Assembly: GCF_900155965.1 (NCBI RefSeq) | Contig: NZ_FTMG01000001.1 | Coordinates: 248,001-312,000 of the forward strand | Source: Mucilaginibacter lappiensis | GTDB lineage: Bacteria > Bacteroidota > Bacteroidia > Sphingobacteriales > Sphingobacteriaceae | Direction: 5' to 3' | Length of the DNA stretch: 64,000 nt | In this document: piece after piece, positions 52,057 through 59,882 of the stretch | How the letters are laid out: the number at the start of each line of letters is the position of its first letter | How positions within the stretch are numbered: position 1 is the stretch's first letter | Notes under the pieces: model-generated | Databases searched by the model: none | Told to the model about the DNA's origin: nothing | Seen by the model: the letters and a program-made list of their open reading frames with translations, nothing else | Program-made: the position numbers and the translations under genes

Positions 52057-53487
52057 ATGAGTAAAGAGTTCCTTTATAACCAGATAGCGAACAGCTTGGC
52101 TGGTCAAATCAAAAGTGGAGTATTCAAGCCGGGTGATCGGTTGCCTTCTGTCAGAAACCTTTGCCAGGAACATGGAATAGGGAGTAATACTGCCAAAAGA
52201 GTTTTTATGGAATTGGAAGCACAGTCCCTGGTCGATACAAAGCCACAATCCGGATATTACGTCAAAAGGCGAAGCTATCGGGAATTGCCACTTCCTGAAG
52301 TAAGCCGGCCAACGATCGTTGCCCGCGAATATGAACCGAATAAATTGCTAAGTATGGTGTATTCGAACATGGGACGAAACGACCTTACCCTTTTCTCCAT
52401 TGCAGCACCTTCAGGAGCCCTACTTCCTTTAGCCAAACTCAAAAAGGAAATTGCCAATGCGAACAGTTCGCTTATCGGTGGAGGTACAGAATATGAATTG
52501 GTCCAGGGTAATGTTAACCTTCGAAGAATGGTGGCTGTCCGCTCTTTGGGCTGGGGAGGAAACCTGAGTGAGGATGATATTATCACTACCGGGGGAGGAA
52601 TGCAGGCATTATCTTTCTGTTTGATGGCAATTGGGAAACCTGGTGATACCATCGCGATTGAAAGTCCATGTTATCCGGGTATATTACAGCTTGTCACGAG
52701 CCTGAACTATAAGGTGATTGAACTGCCAACACACCCTGTAACCGGTGTAGAGATTGAAGGATTAAAAAGGGTGATAGATGATATTGATATTTGTTTGCTC
52801 ATTCCCAACTTCAACACTCCGTTAGGGTGTTGCATGCCTGATGAAAATAAAAAGGAAATTGTTTCCTTATTGTCCAGGCACAACATACCTCTCATCGAAG
52901 ATGACGTTTACGGCGATCTCTATTTCGGTTCCCAACGTCCAAAATGTTGTAAGGCCTTTGACACGGAGGGAAACATAATTTGGTGTAGTTCGGTTTCCAA
53001 GACTTTGGCTCCAGGATATAGGGTTGGTTGGATTGCACCAGGAAAATATAAAGATGAAATTATGCGAATGAAGCTCGTCCACGCTATTTCCTCAACAACC
53101 ATTGTTCAGGAAGCAGTCGCCAATTTTATTAAAACAGGCAAATACGAAAGCCATCTTCGGCAGTTTCGACGCACTTTGGAAAGTAACTGCACCAATTATA
53201 TCGATGCGATCTCTGAGTTTTTTCCGAAAGGCACTAAAATAAGTAGACCGCAGGGTGGGCTTACCATGTGGGTTGAACTGGACGAAAACATTGATACCAT
53301 TAAACTTTATGATCTCTTGATCAAACAGGGCATCAGCATTGCTCCTGGCAGGATGTTTTCATTGCAGGAGCAGTTTCATAACTGTCTCCGCTTATGTATA
53401 GGCCTACCCTGGTCGAATGATCTGAAACTAAAATTAAAACAAATCGGATCGCTCGCATCTACGAATTATGTAAAAAACATGCGGTAA
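52057..53487 (+). CDS. MocR-type regulator: GntR winged helix fused to an aminotransferase-like domain
   Basis: 476 residues. GntR DNA-binding part (about 3-70): LYNQIANSLAGQIKSGVFKPGDRLPSVRNL. The C-terminal fold-type I aminotransferase domain has GGGMQALSF, ESPCYPG, NFNTPLG, EDDVYGDLYF and the PLP lysine SVSKTLAPGYRVGW. MocR proteins use PLP or its adducts as effector. It is divergently placed beside cysM, so it probably regulates cysM or sulfur/PLP metabolism. Found inside the mobile element, presumably cargo. Confidence 0.92.
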   Translation: MSKEFLYNQIANSLAGQIKSGVFKPGDRLPSVRNLCQEHGIGSNTAKRVFMELEAQSLVDTKPQSGYYVKRRSYRELPLPEVSRPTIVAREYEPNKLLSMVYSNMGRNDLTLFSIAAPSGALLPLAKLKKEIANANSSLIGGGTEYELVQGNVNLRRMVAVRSLGWGGNLSEDDIITTGGGMQALSFCLMAIGKPGDTIAIESPCYPGILQLVTSLNYKVIELPTHPVTGVEIEGLKRVIDDIDICLLIPNFNTPLGCCMPDENKKEIVSLLSRHNIPLIEDDVYGDLYFGSQRPKCCKAFDTEGNIIWCSSVSKTLAPGYRVGWIAPGKYKDEIMRMKLVHAISSTTIVQEAVANFIKTGKYESHLRQFRRTLESNCTNYIDAISEFFPKGTKISRPQGGLTMWVELDENIDTIKLYDLLIKQGISIAPGRMFSLQEQFHNCLRLCIGLPWSNDLKLKLKQIGSLASTNYVKNMR

Positions 53488-53536
53488 TATTCCTTAAAAT
53501 CTTATACTGTTTCTCAATTCGCGGATAAATGGTCCG

Positions 53537-54160
53537 TTACGTTTTCAAGGAGAGAAATTCCCGATTCAGGTCTGCGTCATTTTTTAATTGATCTAAAAAG
53601 GTTAATGATTGAGGCGGCTTACCGGTTCGGAAACGCGGGCGGATGCCGAAGGCTTCCTGAAAAGCGTGCAATGAGATCAGATCCTGACTGAAAATTTGCA
53701 CCCAATTATCACGATATACAAGAATTTTAGTATTTGAATGAATTATTCTGATAGGGATGTTTTTTATGGCTGCTGCCAATTTAATATCGGTAATACGCCC
53801 TATCAGGTCTTTGCCAAATACCAGTGTAACCTTTCGGCCCGGGAAATTTTGCCTGATCCAATGAGCCTGCGCTGCATGAAATCTGTTCCCGATCGCCACA
53901 AATGCCAGTTGCTCGAGCCTGGGGTAACGGGGCCTGGTCAATGTGATAAATGCCATAGCTTCCATTACCGAATAAGTAATGATCAAATGGGTCGCATTTT
54001 GAGTTCCGGCAAACCATATATTTTGCGTAGCAGGAACTCTGTGGAAATCTACGTCAAATTGTTCATGCTGATCTCCGTAAGAAAAGGAAAGGTTGGAGGG
54101 CACATTAAAGAAGGCCTGGATCTCCGAAGAAATGCCAAGCCTTGTCAGGATCTGATTCAT
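53537..54160 (-). CDS. Mobile-element protein, possible degenerate TOPRIM-like domain
   Basis: 207 residues, no membrane segment. The middle (about 50-145) has the layout of a TOPRIM fold: NIWFAGTQNATHLIITYSVMEAMAF, then LAFVAIGNRFHAAQAHWI and KVTLVFGKDLIGRITDIKLAAAI. The acidic residues a catalytic TOPRIM needs (Glu, DxD) are replaced (S/T and GKD), so activity is doubtful. It ends 2 bases before the DUF4099/DUF3945 gene start region and belongs to that operon. The fold call is by pattern only. Confidence 0.55.
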   Translation of the reverse strand: MNQILTRLGISSEIQAFFNVPSNLSFSYGDQHEQFDVDFHRVPATQNIWFAGTQNATHLIITYSVMEAMAFITLTRPRYPRLEQLAFVAIGNRFHAAQAHWIRQNFPGRKVTLVFGKDLIGRITDIKLAAAIKNIPIRIIHSNTKILVYRDNWVQIFSQDLISLHAFQEAFGIRPRFRTGKPPQSLTFLDQLKNDADLNREFLSLKT

Positions 54161-54162
54161 TG

Positions 54163-54936
54163 TTACGATCTCCCCTTGCGTTTCAGAGATTGTTCGAATT
54201 GATGAGGCTTAAACCCGCGCTGATTCTCAATGTCTTTAAGCGCCATATAATATCCCGGACTTAATTTTTCAGCGGATTTTTGTTCGCGTTTCTGATTGAA
54301 CAGCGCATTTAATCCTTTATAAACCATGTAAGAAAGCCCTCCGTCGATCAAGATGGAAGCTACCAGCGCCAGTTTGTTGGAGCGAATACCATGGTGGTCT
54401 GTGCCTGAATAATTAAATTTAGTGCCATCGGCGATTTGCACCTCCTTACCCTTCCGATAAGCGGCCTTTTGCGCCAGAGTCAAAAACTCATTATTGACCA
54501 TATCCGGTGCCATAATCTTTTCCGTATCCGACACGATATATTCTTTGGTTTCCGGATCATATTCAATCAGCATTTCTTTTTTATTACCATGATTATCGAC
54601 TGTAATTTTAAGCAAACTGGCAACTTCACCTTTGCGCAATTGCTGGGCTTCTGTGTCGTTCAGGAAATCCGGTATAATTGGATTGCGGTAAATAGGGTGA
54701 ATCAACAAGTCCAGTTTGCCTGCCTGATTCGGCTTTAGGGAAATCTTGGCATTGATGGATTTGATCTTAATGTCATCTGATTCGAGGTCATGCAGTTCCA
54801 ACAAAGCCGTGCGCCGGCCTGAAAGCAATGCTTTCAAATCATCGAGATTTAAGAGGAGCTGGCCGCCTGCGGCCAGCCCGATGGTTTCCAGATCCTGGAT
54901 CGGAAGCTCATCTCCATGAAAACTAACCAAGTTCAT
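54163..54936 (-). CDS. DUF4099/DUF3945-type conjugative element protein
   Basis: 257 residues. The N-terminal part (LPIQDLETIGLAAGGQLLLN, residues 11-30, through SLKPNQAGKLDLLIHPIYR) resembles DUF4099. The middle (about 95-165: RKGEVASLLKITVDN, EYDPETKEYIVSD, LAQKAAYRKGKEVQ) resembles DUF3945. A C-terminal segment (ALVASILIDGGLSYMVYKGLNALF) may be a short membrane-associated stretch. These domains are found almost only in Bacteroidota conjugative elements; their function is unknown. Adjacent to the ArdC-like gene with no gap. Confidence 0.75.
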   Translation of the reverse strand: MNLVSFHGDELPIQDLETIGLAAGGQLLLNLDDLKALLSGRRTALLELHDLESDDIKIKSINAKISLKPNQAGKLDLLIHPIYRNPIIPDFLNDTEAQQLRKGEVASLLKITVDNHGNKKEMLIEYDPETKEYIVSDTEKIMAPDMVNNEFLTLAQKAAYRKGKEVQIADGTKFNYSGTDHHGIRSNKLALVASILIDGGLSYMVYKGLNALFNQKREQKSAEKLSPGYYMALKDIENQRGFKPHQFEQSLKRKGRS

Positions 54937-56115
54937 TTATCGTCCTACTTTTTGGCTTTGTTCCTGTTCTACTGCCTCGCCTTGCTCCTCATCCATTACC
55001 ATTTCCTGTCCAAGGGGATTGGTTTTGGCCTCCAATAAGGATTTATAAAGCCCGTATTCCGGCTTTAACACCTTACGGCTCCCTGTCGAATCTTCCACCT
55101 TGATACTTTTGGTTTTATAGGTTTCCAACACTTTATAGGTGGTATCCATATAGGAGATCTCGTCGCCCTGTTTAAAACCTGGTGTTTCCGATGCTTGTTT
55201 TTGCTGACGCTTTTGTGAAACACCCAATAAGAGATTGGCTATTTTTTGCGCATCCCTGGAAGCTTTGGCTATTTCAAAGGGCTCGTCCTTTAAGATTTTG
55301 ACAAAATTGTTCATGTAGGCGGCTTGCTGCCCGAAATTATGGCCGATCTTTAATTCACCACCGATCAATATTCCCGCAATGGCGGCACGTAATTCTTCAC
55401 GGGCGTAATCAAGGGAACCAAATTTGCCTTCCATCGTACGATTCAAGCGATCCTCATGGCCTGTCCAATGTGTCAGTTGATGGATGGCAGCTTGCAGGTA
55501 TTTGGTTTCGTTCTCAAAATTTTCCGGCTCGGGCATGAAGATAGCGTCTCGTTTTTGATCATAGTAGGCCTCCTCGCCGCCGTGAATAATCACCGCCTTA
55601 CTGTCATCAATTAATTTTGCGGCCCGTTCAAGGGGTGAAAGTGTTTGGCCTGATTGCTGTTTGGCCAAAAACTCTTCCAATGGCTCCATATCCTTCAACT
55701 GGCTGCCATTAAACAAAAAGGCTCTACCGGGCTGCGGTTTGTCAAATTCTACCGTTTTGGTTTGGGTCACTCCATCTTTTTTAATTCGTTTCCCTTCGGC
55801 AGTACGGATCGCCTGAATCTCGCTGGTTTTGGGAAACTCTATTATCGTACCTTTTTCATCTTTTTTTACCCAATTGCCTCCATAGCGCGCAGCTTCCGCT
55901 GACATCCACCTTGGATCGTCATGACGCTGCATGCCTAAGATAATTGCATTCATGGCACTATAGCCTTTTCCGGTTGTGGGGTTAACCGGTGTAACAAAAG
56001 CCGGCAAGCCGTTTTCTTTAATCGATTTTTGAAACAAGGAGTTTCCTGCTTTGATTTCCGTTATCAGCTTTTCCGAAAGCTGAATAGGAAGTTTTTTGAA
56101 ATTTTTGTCGTTCAT
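54937..56115 (-). CDS. ArdC-like antirestriction protein with altered zincin site
   Basis: 392 residues. The N-terminal ArdC-like ssDNA-binding part (about 20-120) shows SAMNAIILGMQRHDDPRWM and KKDEKGTIIEF. The C-terminal zincin-type region reads AAIHQLTHWTGHEDRLNR: the HExxH motif is HQLTH, with Gln for the catalytic Glu. Further on EELRAAIAG replaces the usual EELVAEIxA, so a second expected acidic residue is also lost. ArdC proteins protect transferred DNA from restriction. The DNA-binding role may persist while peptidase activity is probably gone. The first 98 bases overlap the M23 gene in another frame. Confidence 0.78.
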   Translation of the reverse strand: MNDKNFKKLPIQLSEKLITEIKAGNSLFQKSIKENGLPAFVTPVNPTTGKGYSAMNAIILGMQRHDDPRWMSAEAARYGGNWVKKDEKGTIIEFPKTSEIQAIRTAEGKRIKKDGVTQTKTVEFDKPQPGRAFLFNGSQLKDMEPLEEFLAKQQSGQTLSPLERAAKLIDDSKAVIIHGGEEAYYDQKRDAIFMPEPENFENETKYLQAAIHQLTHWTGHEDRLNRTMEGKFGSLDYAREELRAAIAGILIGGELKIGHNFGQQAAYMNNFVKILKDEPFEIAKASRDAQKIANLLLGVSQKRQQKQASETPGFKQGDEISYMDTTYKVLETYKTKSIKVEDSTGSRKVLKPEYGLYKSLLEAKTNPLGQEMVMDEEQGEAVEQEQSQKVGR

Positions 56116-56536
56116 TTTCTTGTTTAATTAGCAGTTCATATAAAAATTCAATTGGATTGATGTATTTGCGCCTGTAGCAAATGCTGAAATGCAGGTGCTC
56201 CCCTGTCACATGGCCAGTTGACCCGGTGATGCCGATCGGCTCACCTGAGGTTACGCTGTCGGCATTTGCTATAAAAATTTGACTGAGGTGACTATAAACC
56301 GATTCGGTCTCCCCATGTGCCAGCCTGATGTAAATTCCCAGGCCGTTATCGAAACCGGTGGATTTCACCAAGCCATCAAGGATGGCATACACTGTGTCGT
56401 GCCGGGCTTTGAGGTCAACACCTGCATGCATGGCATATTTGCCCGTAAGCGGGTGGATGCGGAAACCGAAATCTGAATTAATATGGAGATGTTTGAGGGG
56501 CAGGCAGACCAGGCAGAAGCTAATCAGAGTCTTCAT
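56018..56536 (-). CDS. M23-family peptidoglycan metallopeptidase (element-encoded)
   Basis: 172 residues. Short N-terminal hydrophobic stretch (MKTLISFCLVCLPLK), then the LytM/M23 domain: SDFGFRIHPLTGKYAMHAGVDL (zinc His and Asp in HAGVDL), SVYSHLSQIF and GEHLHFSI (HLH). It probably opens peptidoglycan for the transfer apparatus. The C-terminal tail of 33 residues overlaps the ArdC-like gene by 98 bases, in another frame. It overlaps the gene upstream by 4 bases (ATGA), so translation is coupled. Confidence 0.82.
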   Translation of the reverse strand: MKTLISFCLVCLPLKHLHINSDFGFRIHPLTGKYAMHAGVDLKARHDTVYAILDGLVKSTGFDNGLGIYIRLAHGETESVYSHLSQIFIANADSVTSGEPIGITGSTGHVTGEHLHFSICYRRKYINPIEFLYELLIKQENERQKFQKTSYSAFGKADNGNQSRKLLVSKID

Positions 56537-56940
56537 CGGCCGTAGGTTTTGGACAGCTCCTGTTTTTGCGTTGGGTTAATGGATTCCAATACCCTTTCCT
56601 GAATTTCTGGATTATCGTTTGCTATAGCCAGTGCGGAATACAAAGCCTGGGAAGTCCCCCTGTCCTGTAACAGCATGATTTTGTACATGGCCTTGAAATC
56701 ATCTAAGGGTATCGATGACCCGTTATTAGTGAGATCGTCAACAACCGCCTGTTTGTCTTTTAGGGTCATTACTTGCGCGGCGGGAAAGTAAGCCTCCCCG
56801 CCTTCAGGAAACCTCACATAGTTTTCCTTTTCTGAAAAAGTCATAGTCAGCACACCTATGTGTCCACGTTTTGTGCCGGTATCGTTTTCCAAATCCGGCA
56901 ATACCAGGACATGTGTCCCGATTAAGTTTTCATTTTTCAT
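56533..56940 (-). CDS. Element protein, member A of a tandem family
   Basis: 135 residues, soluble, no recognised family. It shares its layout with the genes at 56962-57365 and 57407-57826: a beta-rich N-terminus (HVLVLPDLENDTGTKRGHIGV), a YVRFPEGGEAYFPAAQVMTLK segment, and a helical C-terminus (LDDFKAMYKIMLLQDRGTSQ). Overlaps the M23 gene by 4 bases. It is probably part of the transfer or regulation region. Function unknown. Confidence 0.7.
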   Translation of the reverse strand: MKNENLIGTHVLVLPDLENDTGTKRGHIGVLTMTFSEKENYVRFPEGGEAYFPAAQVMTLKDKQAVVDDLTNNGSSIPLDDFKAMYKIMLLQDRGTSQALYSALAIANDNPEIQERVLESINPTQKQELSKTYGR

Positions 56941-56961
56941 AATATTTAATGTTTAAGATCT

Positions 56962-57365
56962 TTATCTGCCTATTTTCCGCCTTGGAGCATCCTCGATGAT
57001 TTCGCTCAGACGAATTATGGCAACGCTATGGAATCCGGAGTCGTCCCGCAAAGAGGTAAAGGCATTCCGCAGTTCGCTGTCCGACCCGGATGTTTGAAGC
57101 AAAGCGAGGGATTTCAGATTTTCAATTACGTGCGTCCAGAAAAAAGCCTGTTTAGTTTCCGCCAATTCATTAAGTTCATCAGCTGTTTTGAGGACAAATA
57201 AGGTCTCGGAACTAAAATAATCCACTTCCTCATCCTCGAATCTTACCCAGATTTTGTCCTCTGTAAAGTCAGTAAATTCAATTGTGCCAATTTACCCGCG
57301 TGGTCAGAAGTCTGCAGGACCGGGCTAACCATGACCGTTAAACCCATAATTTCTTTCTGTTTCAT
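56962..57365 (-). pseudogene. Element protein, member B of the tandem family, frameshifted
   Basis: From ATG 57365 the frame starts MKQKEIMGLTVMVSPVLQTS like its paralogs. At about 57279-57286 it moves into another frame and hits a stop; the family sequence then goes on in the next frame (IEFTDFTEDKIWVRFEDEE, then DYFSSETLFVLKTADELNEL and ALLQTSGSDSELRNAFTSL). A single-base deletion relative to the paralogs explains this. The downstream frame alone gives 87 residues from 57225. A sequencing error or an expressed short form cannot be excluded. Confidence 0.6.
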
Positions 57366-57406
57366 GATTATTGCTGTAAGTGTTTGTTGATTTGGTAATG
57401 CTAGGT

Positions 57407-57826
57407 TTACCGTTTCAGACCACGGTTTTGACTTATTCCAAGGCGTTGGTCTAATCCAATTGTTGCTGCATCGCGGATAGCATCATTTTTTTTAACCAGT
57501 TCCATTGCGGTTCGGATATGCTTTTCCGTTCCATGATCCAACAGGAGGGCAATATTTTTGAGGTCTTTAAAATCGTCAACAGAAAGTGTCAGCGCATTTT
57601 GATGCATAAAATCATAGATATTGCCCGGTTCTTTGAATGTCAGCAGGGCATCGGCACTATATAAACCAACTTGATGGTCGTCAAAGCCCACATAGAATTC
57701 ATCCATATTCAGGATCGCTGCCGTTATAAAACCAATCTCACCCTGTTTATTTGCCGGATCGTCTTTAAGATCGGGATGTACCATCAGAAAATCAGGCAAC
57801 TGTATTTCACTTGTATCTTCTTTCAT
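57407..57826 (-). CDS. Element protein, member C of the tandem family
   Basis: 139 residues, soluble. Same layout as members A and B: DFLMVHPDLKDDPANKQGEIGFI, then FYVGFDDHQVGLYSADALLTFK and SVDDFKDLKNIALLLDHGTEKHIRTAMEL. The start overlaps the coupling-protein stop by one base, so it is translated with that gene. Function unknown; the tandem arrangement suggests duplication in the element. Confidence 0.7.
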   Translation of the reverse strand: MKEDTSEIQLPDFLMVHPDLKDDPANKQGEIGFITAAILNMDEFYVGFDDHQVGLYSADALLTFKEPGNIYDFMHQNALTLSVDDFKDLKNIALLLDHGTEKHIRTAMELVKKNDAIRDAATIGLDQRLGISQNRGLKR

Positions 57827-59823
57827 TATTTCATAGTGGCTTTAACTGGTGAAACAGGCGATGGCAACTTGAAAGCGAGTACCATTTCCTGTATTTCCTG
57901 GCTGATATGATTAAAGTTCTGCCGGAGCTTTTCATCTAATTTTCCACCGAAGTCATAAAAAGACGGCAAGGGTTTATAACCTTTTTCTTCCTGTTTGATG
58001 GCTTCCATATCAAGATTGATCCGGCAGTTAATTGCGGAGGTTTCAAAAGCGCCCGTAAATTTCTCCTGTACATCGGCGGCAATTACGCCGACCATCTCGC
58101 CAGAATTGAGCGAGGCAATCTTTCCTGCTGGAATCAGGGCTTCCAGCTTTTCGTTCAGGGAGGTAGATGTTTTATTCCTGTCGATAGAGAGGCCTTCGCC
58201 TATCTGCTTGGACTTTCCTAAAAGTCGTTCAAGCCACTCCAAAGTATCTTTGTTGCGTACAGAACCGGATAAAACATTGCCTACAACAGATACCATTGTC
58301 GCAGCAGTATCTTTGCCGTACTGCTGATTAAATTGCGTTAATTCTTGTAGCCCCATTACGAATGCGACTTTATTACTCCTCGCCGTTGCGATTAGGTTCT
58401 CCGCTTTATTTACAAAAATTGTGGGAATTTCGTCGACGATTAACGCGGACGGGAGGTTTCCTTTAGAGTTTATCAATTTGGTCAGCCTGTTCAGCACAAT
58501 GGAATAGCAGGCCGAATTGATATTCTGCGTACTCGGGTCATTTGCTAATACCAGCATGCCGGGGTTTTCTTTGGCGGATATTTTTAAATCAAAGTCATCA
58601 CCCGAAAAGACCCAGAAGGTTTCTTTCGTTGCCAGCCGGCTGATAAAGATCTTCAGCGTACCTATTTGTCCTTCCAACTGGTCAAATGCTTTCGCATTGT
58701 AAGCGGTCATGAATGGTGATAACAGTGAACGCAGCTCCGGCTCAGAGGTCAGGGCATTAAATATTTCCTCATAGGAGCGATTCAACAGCGCCAGCACATG
58801 TGGTAAACTGGAATAAATTCCATGTTTATATTTGCTCATGAAATACACGCATGCTGCCAGGAAATTGATCGCAGATTGTGTAAAGAATTGGTCACTTCCC
58901 CCGGATCGGTCTCCTTTTTTTAGCGCTTCCACTAATGCTTCAGCTGTTTCTGCCGCATCTGCCAGTGACTTGATATAATCTGCCCTCCAGGGGTTGATCC
59001 TGCGGCTTTTTTCAATATCGTTGAGGTTGATGACGTGAAATGCAAAGCCTTTAATCTTACCATTTTGTTTGGCCAGCAGATAATGATAGTACGCTATCTG
59101 GCCGAGATCGGGAAACTTAAAATCGTACAGGCATACTGCAAATTCTTTGGCTATCAATTGCCTGATGAAGGGGTTAATGATGGAGAAGCTTTTTCCGCTT
59201 CCGGGGGTGCCAACTACCATCGTTGCTCTAAAAACGTTGCAGATATTTATCCAGCCATCCCTGACCTTGCCTTTATAATAGAAAAGCATTGGGATGTTGA
59301 CCGAATAAGGTGTTTCTACTTTTTTTACCGGCTGCATGAAGCTTTCGGCCTCGGTATTCCATTTATCCTTGCCCAATCCGGATTTGATGAATTTGGAGAT
59401 ATTATCCATTGACAGGCTCACCATCAATGCCCCTGCAAATGAGCTTATCATGTAAAACAGTTCATACCAGGTGGTATAGGCAAATGCGAACGGAGCGGCG
59501 CGGCACTGAAAAACAAGACTGCCGAAAAACAAAAACAGACCGATTGCAAGCGGATAGATGATGTGCTTTTTAGGGTCGAGGTCTGTTTTCTTTTTTGCCA
59601 GCGTACCGACGCTCACCAGGCAGATCAAACCAAACGTGGTCAACTTGCTATAGACCAGGTTGGAGTAAATAATAAGGTGACTGATCTTATCCAGTGGGGT
59701 AAAGAAAACGCCCCAGAAAGGGGCATCACGGTATATAAAAATGGCAGCTTCTAATAGTATGGATAAGTAAATAGCGCACTGCAAGAACCCGTGGAGTTTT
59801 TGCTGCTCTCTCGTTTCTTCCAT
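57826..59823 (-). CDS. TraG/VirD4-type coupling protein (conjugative transfer)
   Basis: 665 residues. Four membrane segments in residues 10-140. Walker A GTPGSGKS at residues 205-212, and a Walker B region SALIVDEIPTIFV in the second half; the arginine-finger zone near LERLLGKSKQ follows. It is the ATPase that links the relaxase-DNA complex to the transfer pore, comparable to MobC/TraG of Bacteroidota elements. Its presence is the best sign that the element is transferable. It is separated from the upstream helicase by a terminator. Confidence 0.9.
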   Translation of the reverse strand: MEETREQQKLHGFLQCAIYLSILLEAAIFIYRDAPFWGVFFTPLDKISHLIIYSNLVYSKLTTFGLICLVSVGTLAKKKTDLDPKKHIIYPLAIGLFLFFGSLVFQCRAAPFAFAYTTWYELFYMISSFAGALMVSLSMDNISKFIKSGLGKDKWNTEAESFMQPVKKVETPYSVNIPMLFYYKGKVRDGWINICNVFRATMVVGTPGSGKSFSIINPFIRQLIAKEFAVCLYDFKFPDLGQIAYYHYLLAKQNGKIKGFAFHVINLNDIEKSRRINPWRADYIKSLADAAETAEALVEALKKGDRSGGSDQFFTQSAINFLAACVYFMSKYKHGIYSSLPHVLALLNRSYEEIFNALTSEPELRSLLSPFMTAYNAKAFDQLEGQIGTLKIFISRLATKETFWVFSGDDFDLKISAKENPGMLVLANDPSTQNINSACYSIVLNRLTKLINSKGNLPSALIVDEIPTIFVNKAENLIATARSNKVAFVMGLQELTQFNQQYGKDTAATMVSVVGNVLSGSVRNKDTLEWLERLLGKSKQIGEGLSIDRNKTSTSLNEKLEALIPAGKIASLNSGEMVGVIAADVQEKFTGAFETSAINCRINLDMEAIKQEEKGYKPLPSFYDFGGKLDEKLRQNFNHISQEIQEMVLAFKLPSPVSPVKATMK

Positions 59824-59844
59824 AAAGAAATGGATTAAAATAAA

Positions 59845-59870
59845 AAGCCACCGGATTTTTCGGGTGGCTT
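59845..59870 (-). terminator. Terminator between the helicase and coupling-protein genes
   Basis: AAGCCACC (59845-59852) / GGTGGCTT (59863-59870), followed on the minus strand by a T-rich run. It lies after the stop of the helicase gene (59883). Confidence 0.75.
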
Positions 59871-59882
59871 GGGGACATTCGC

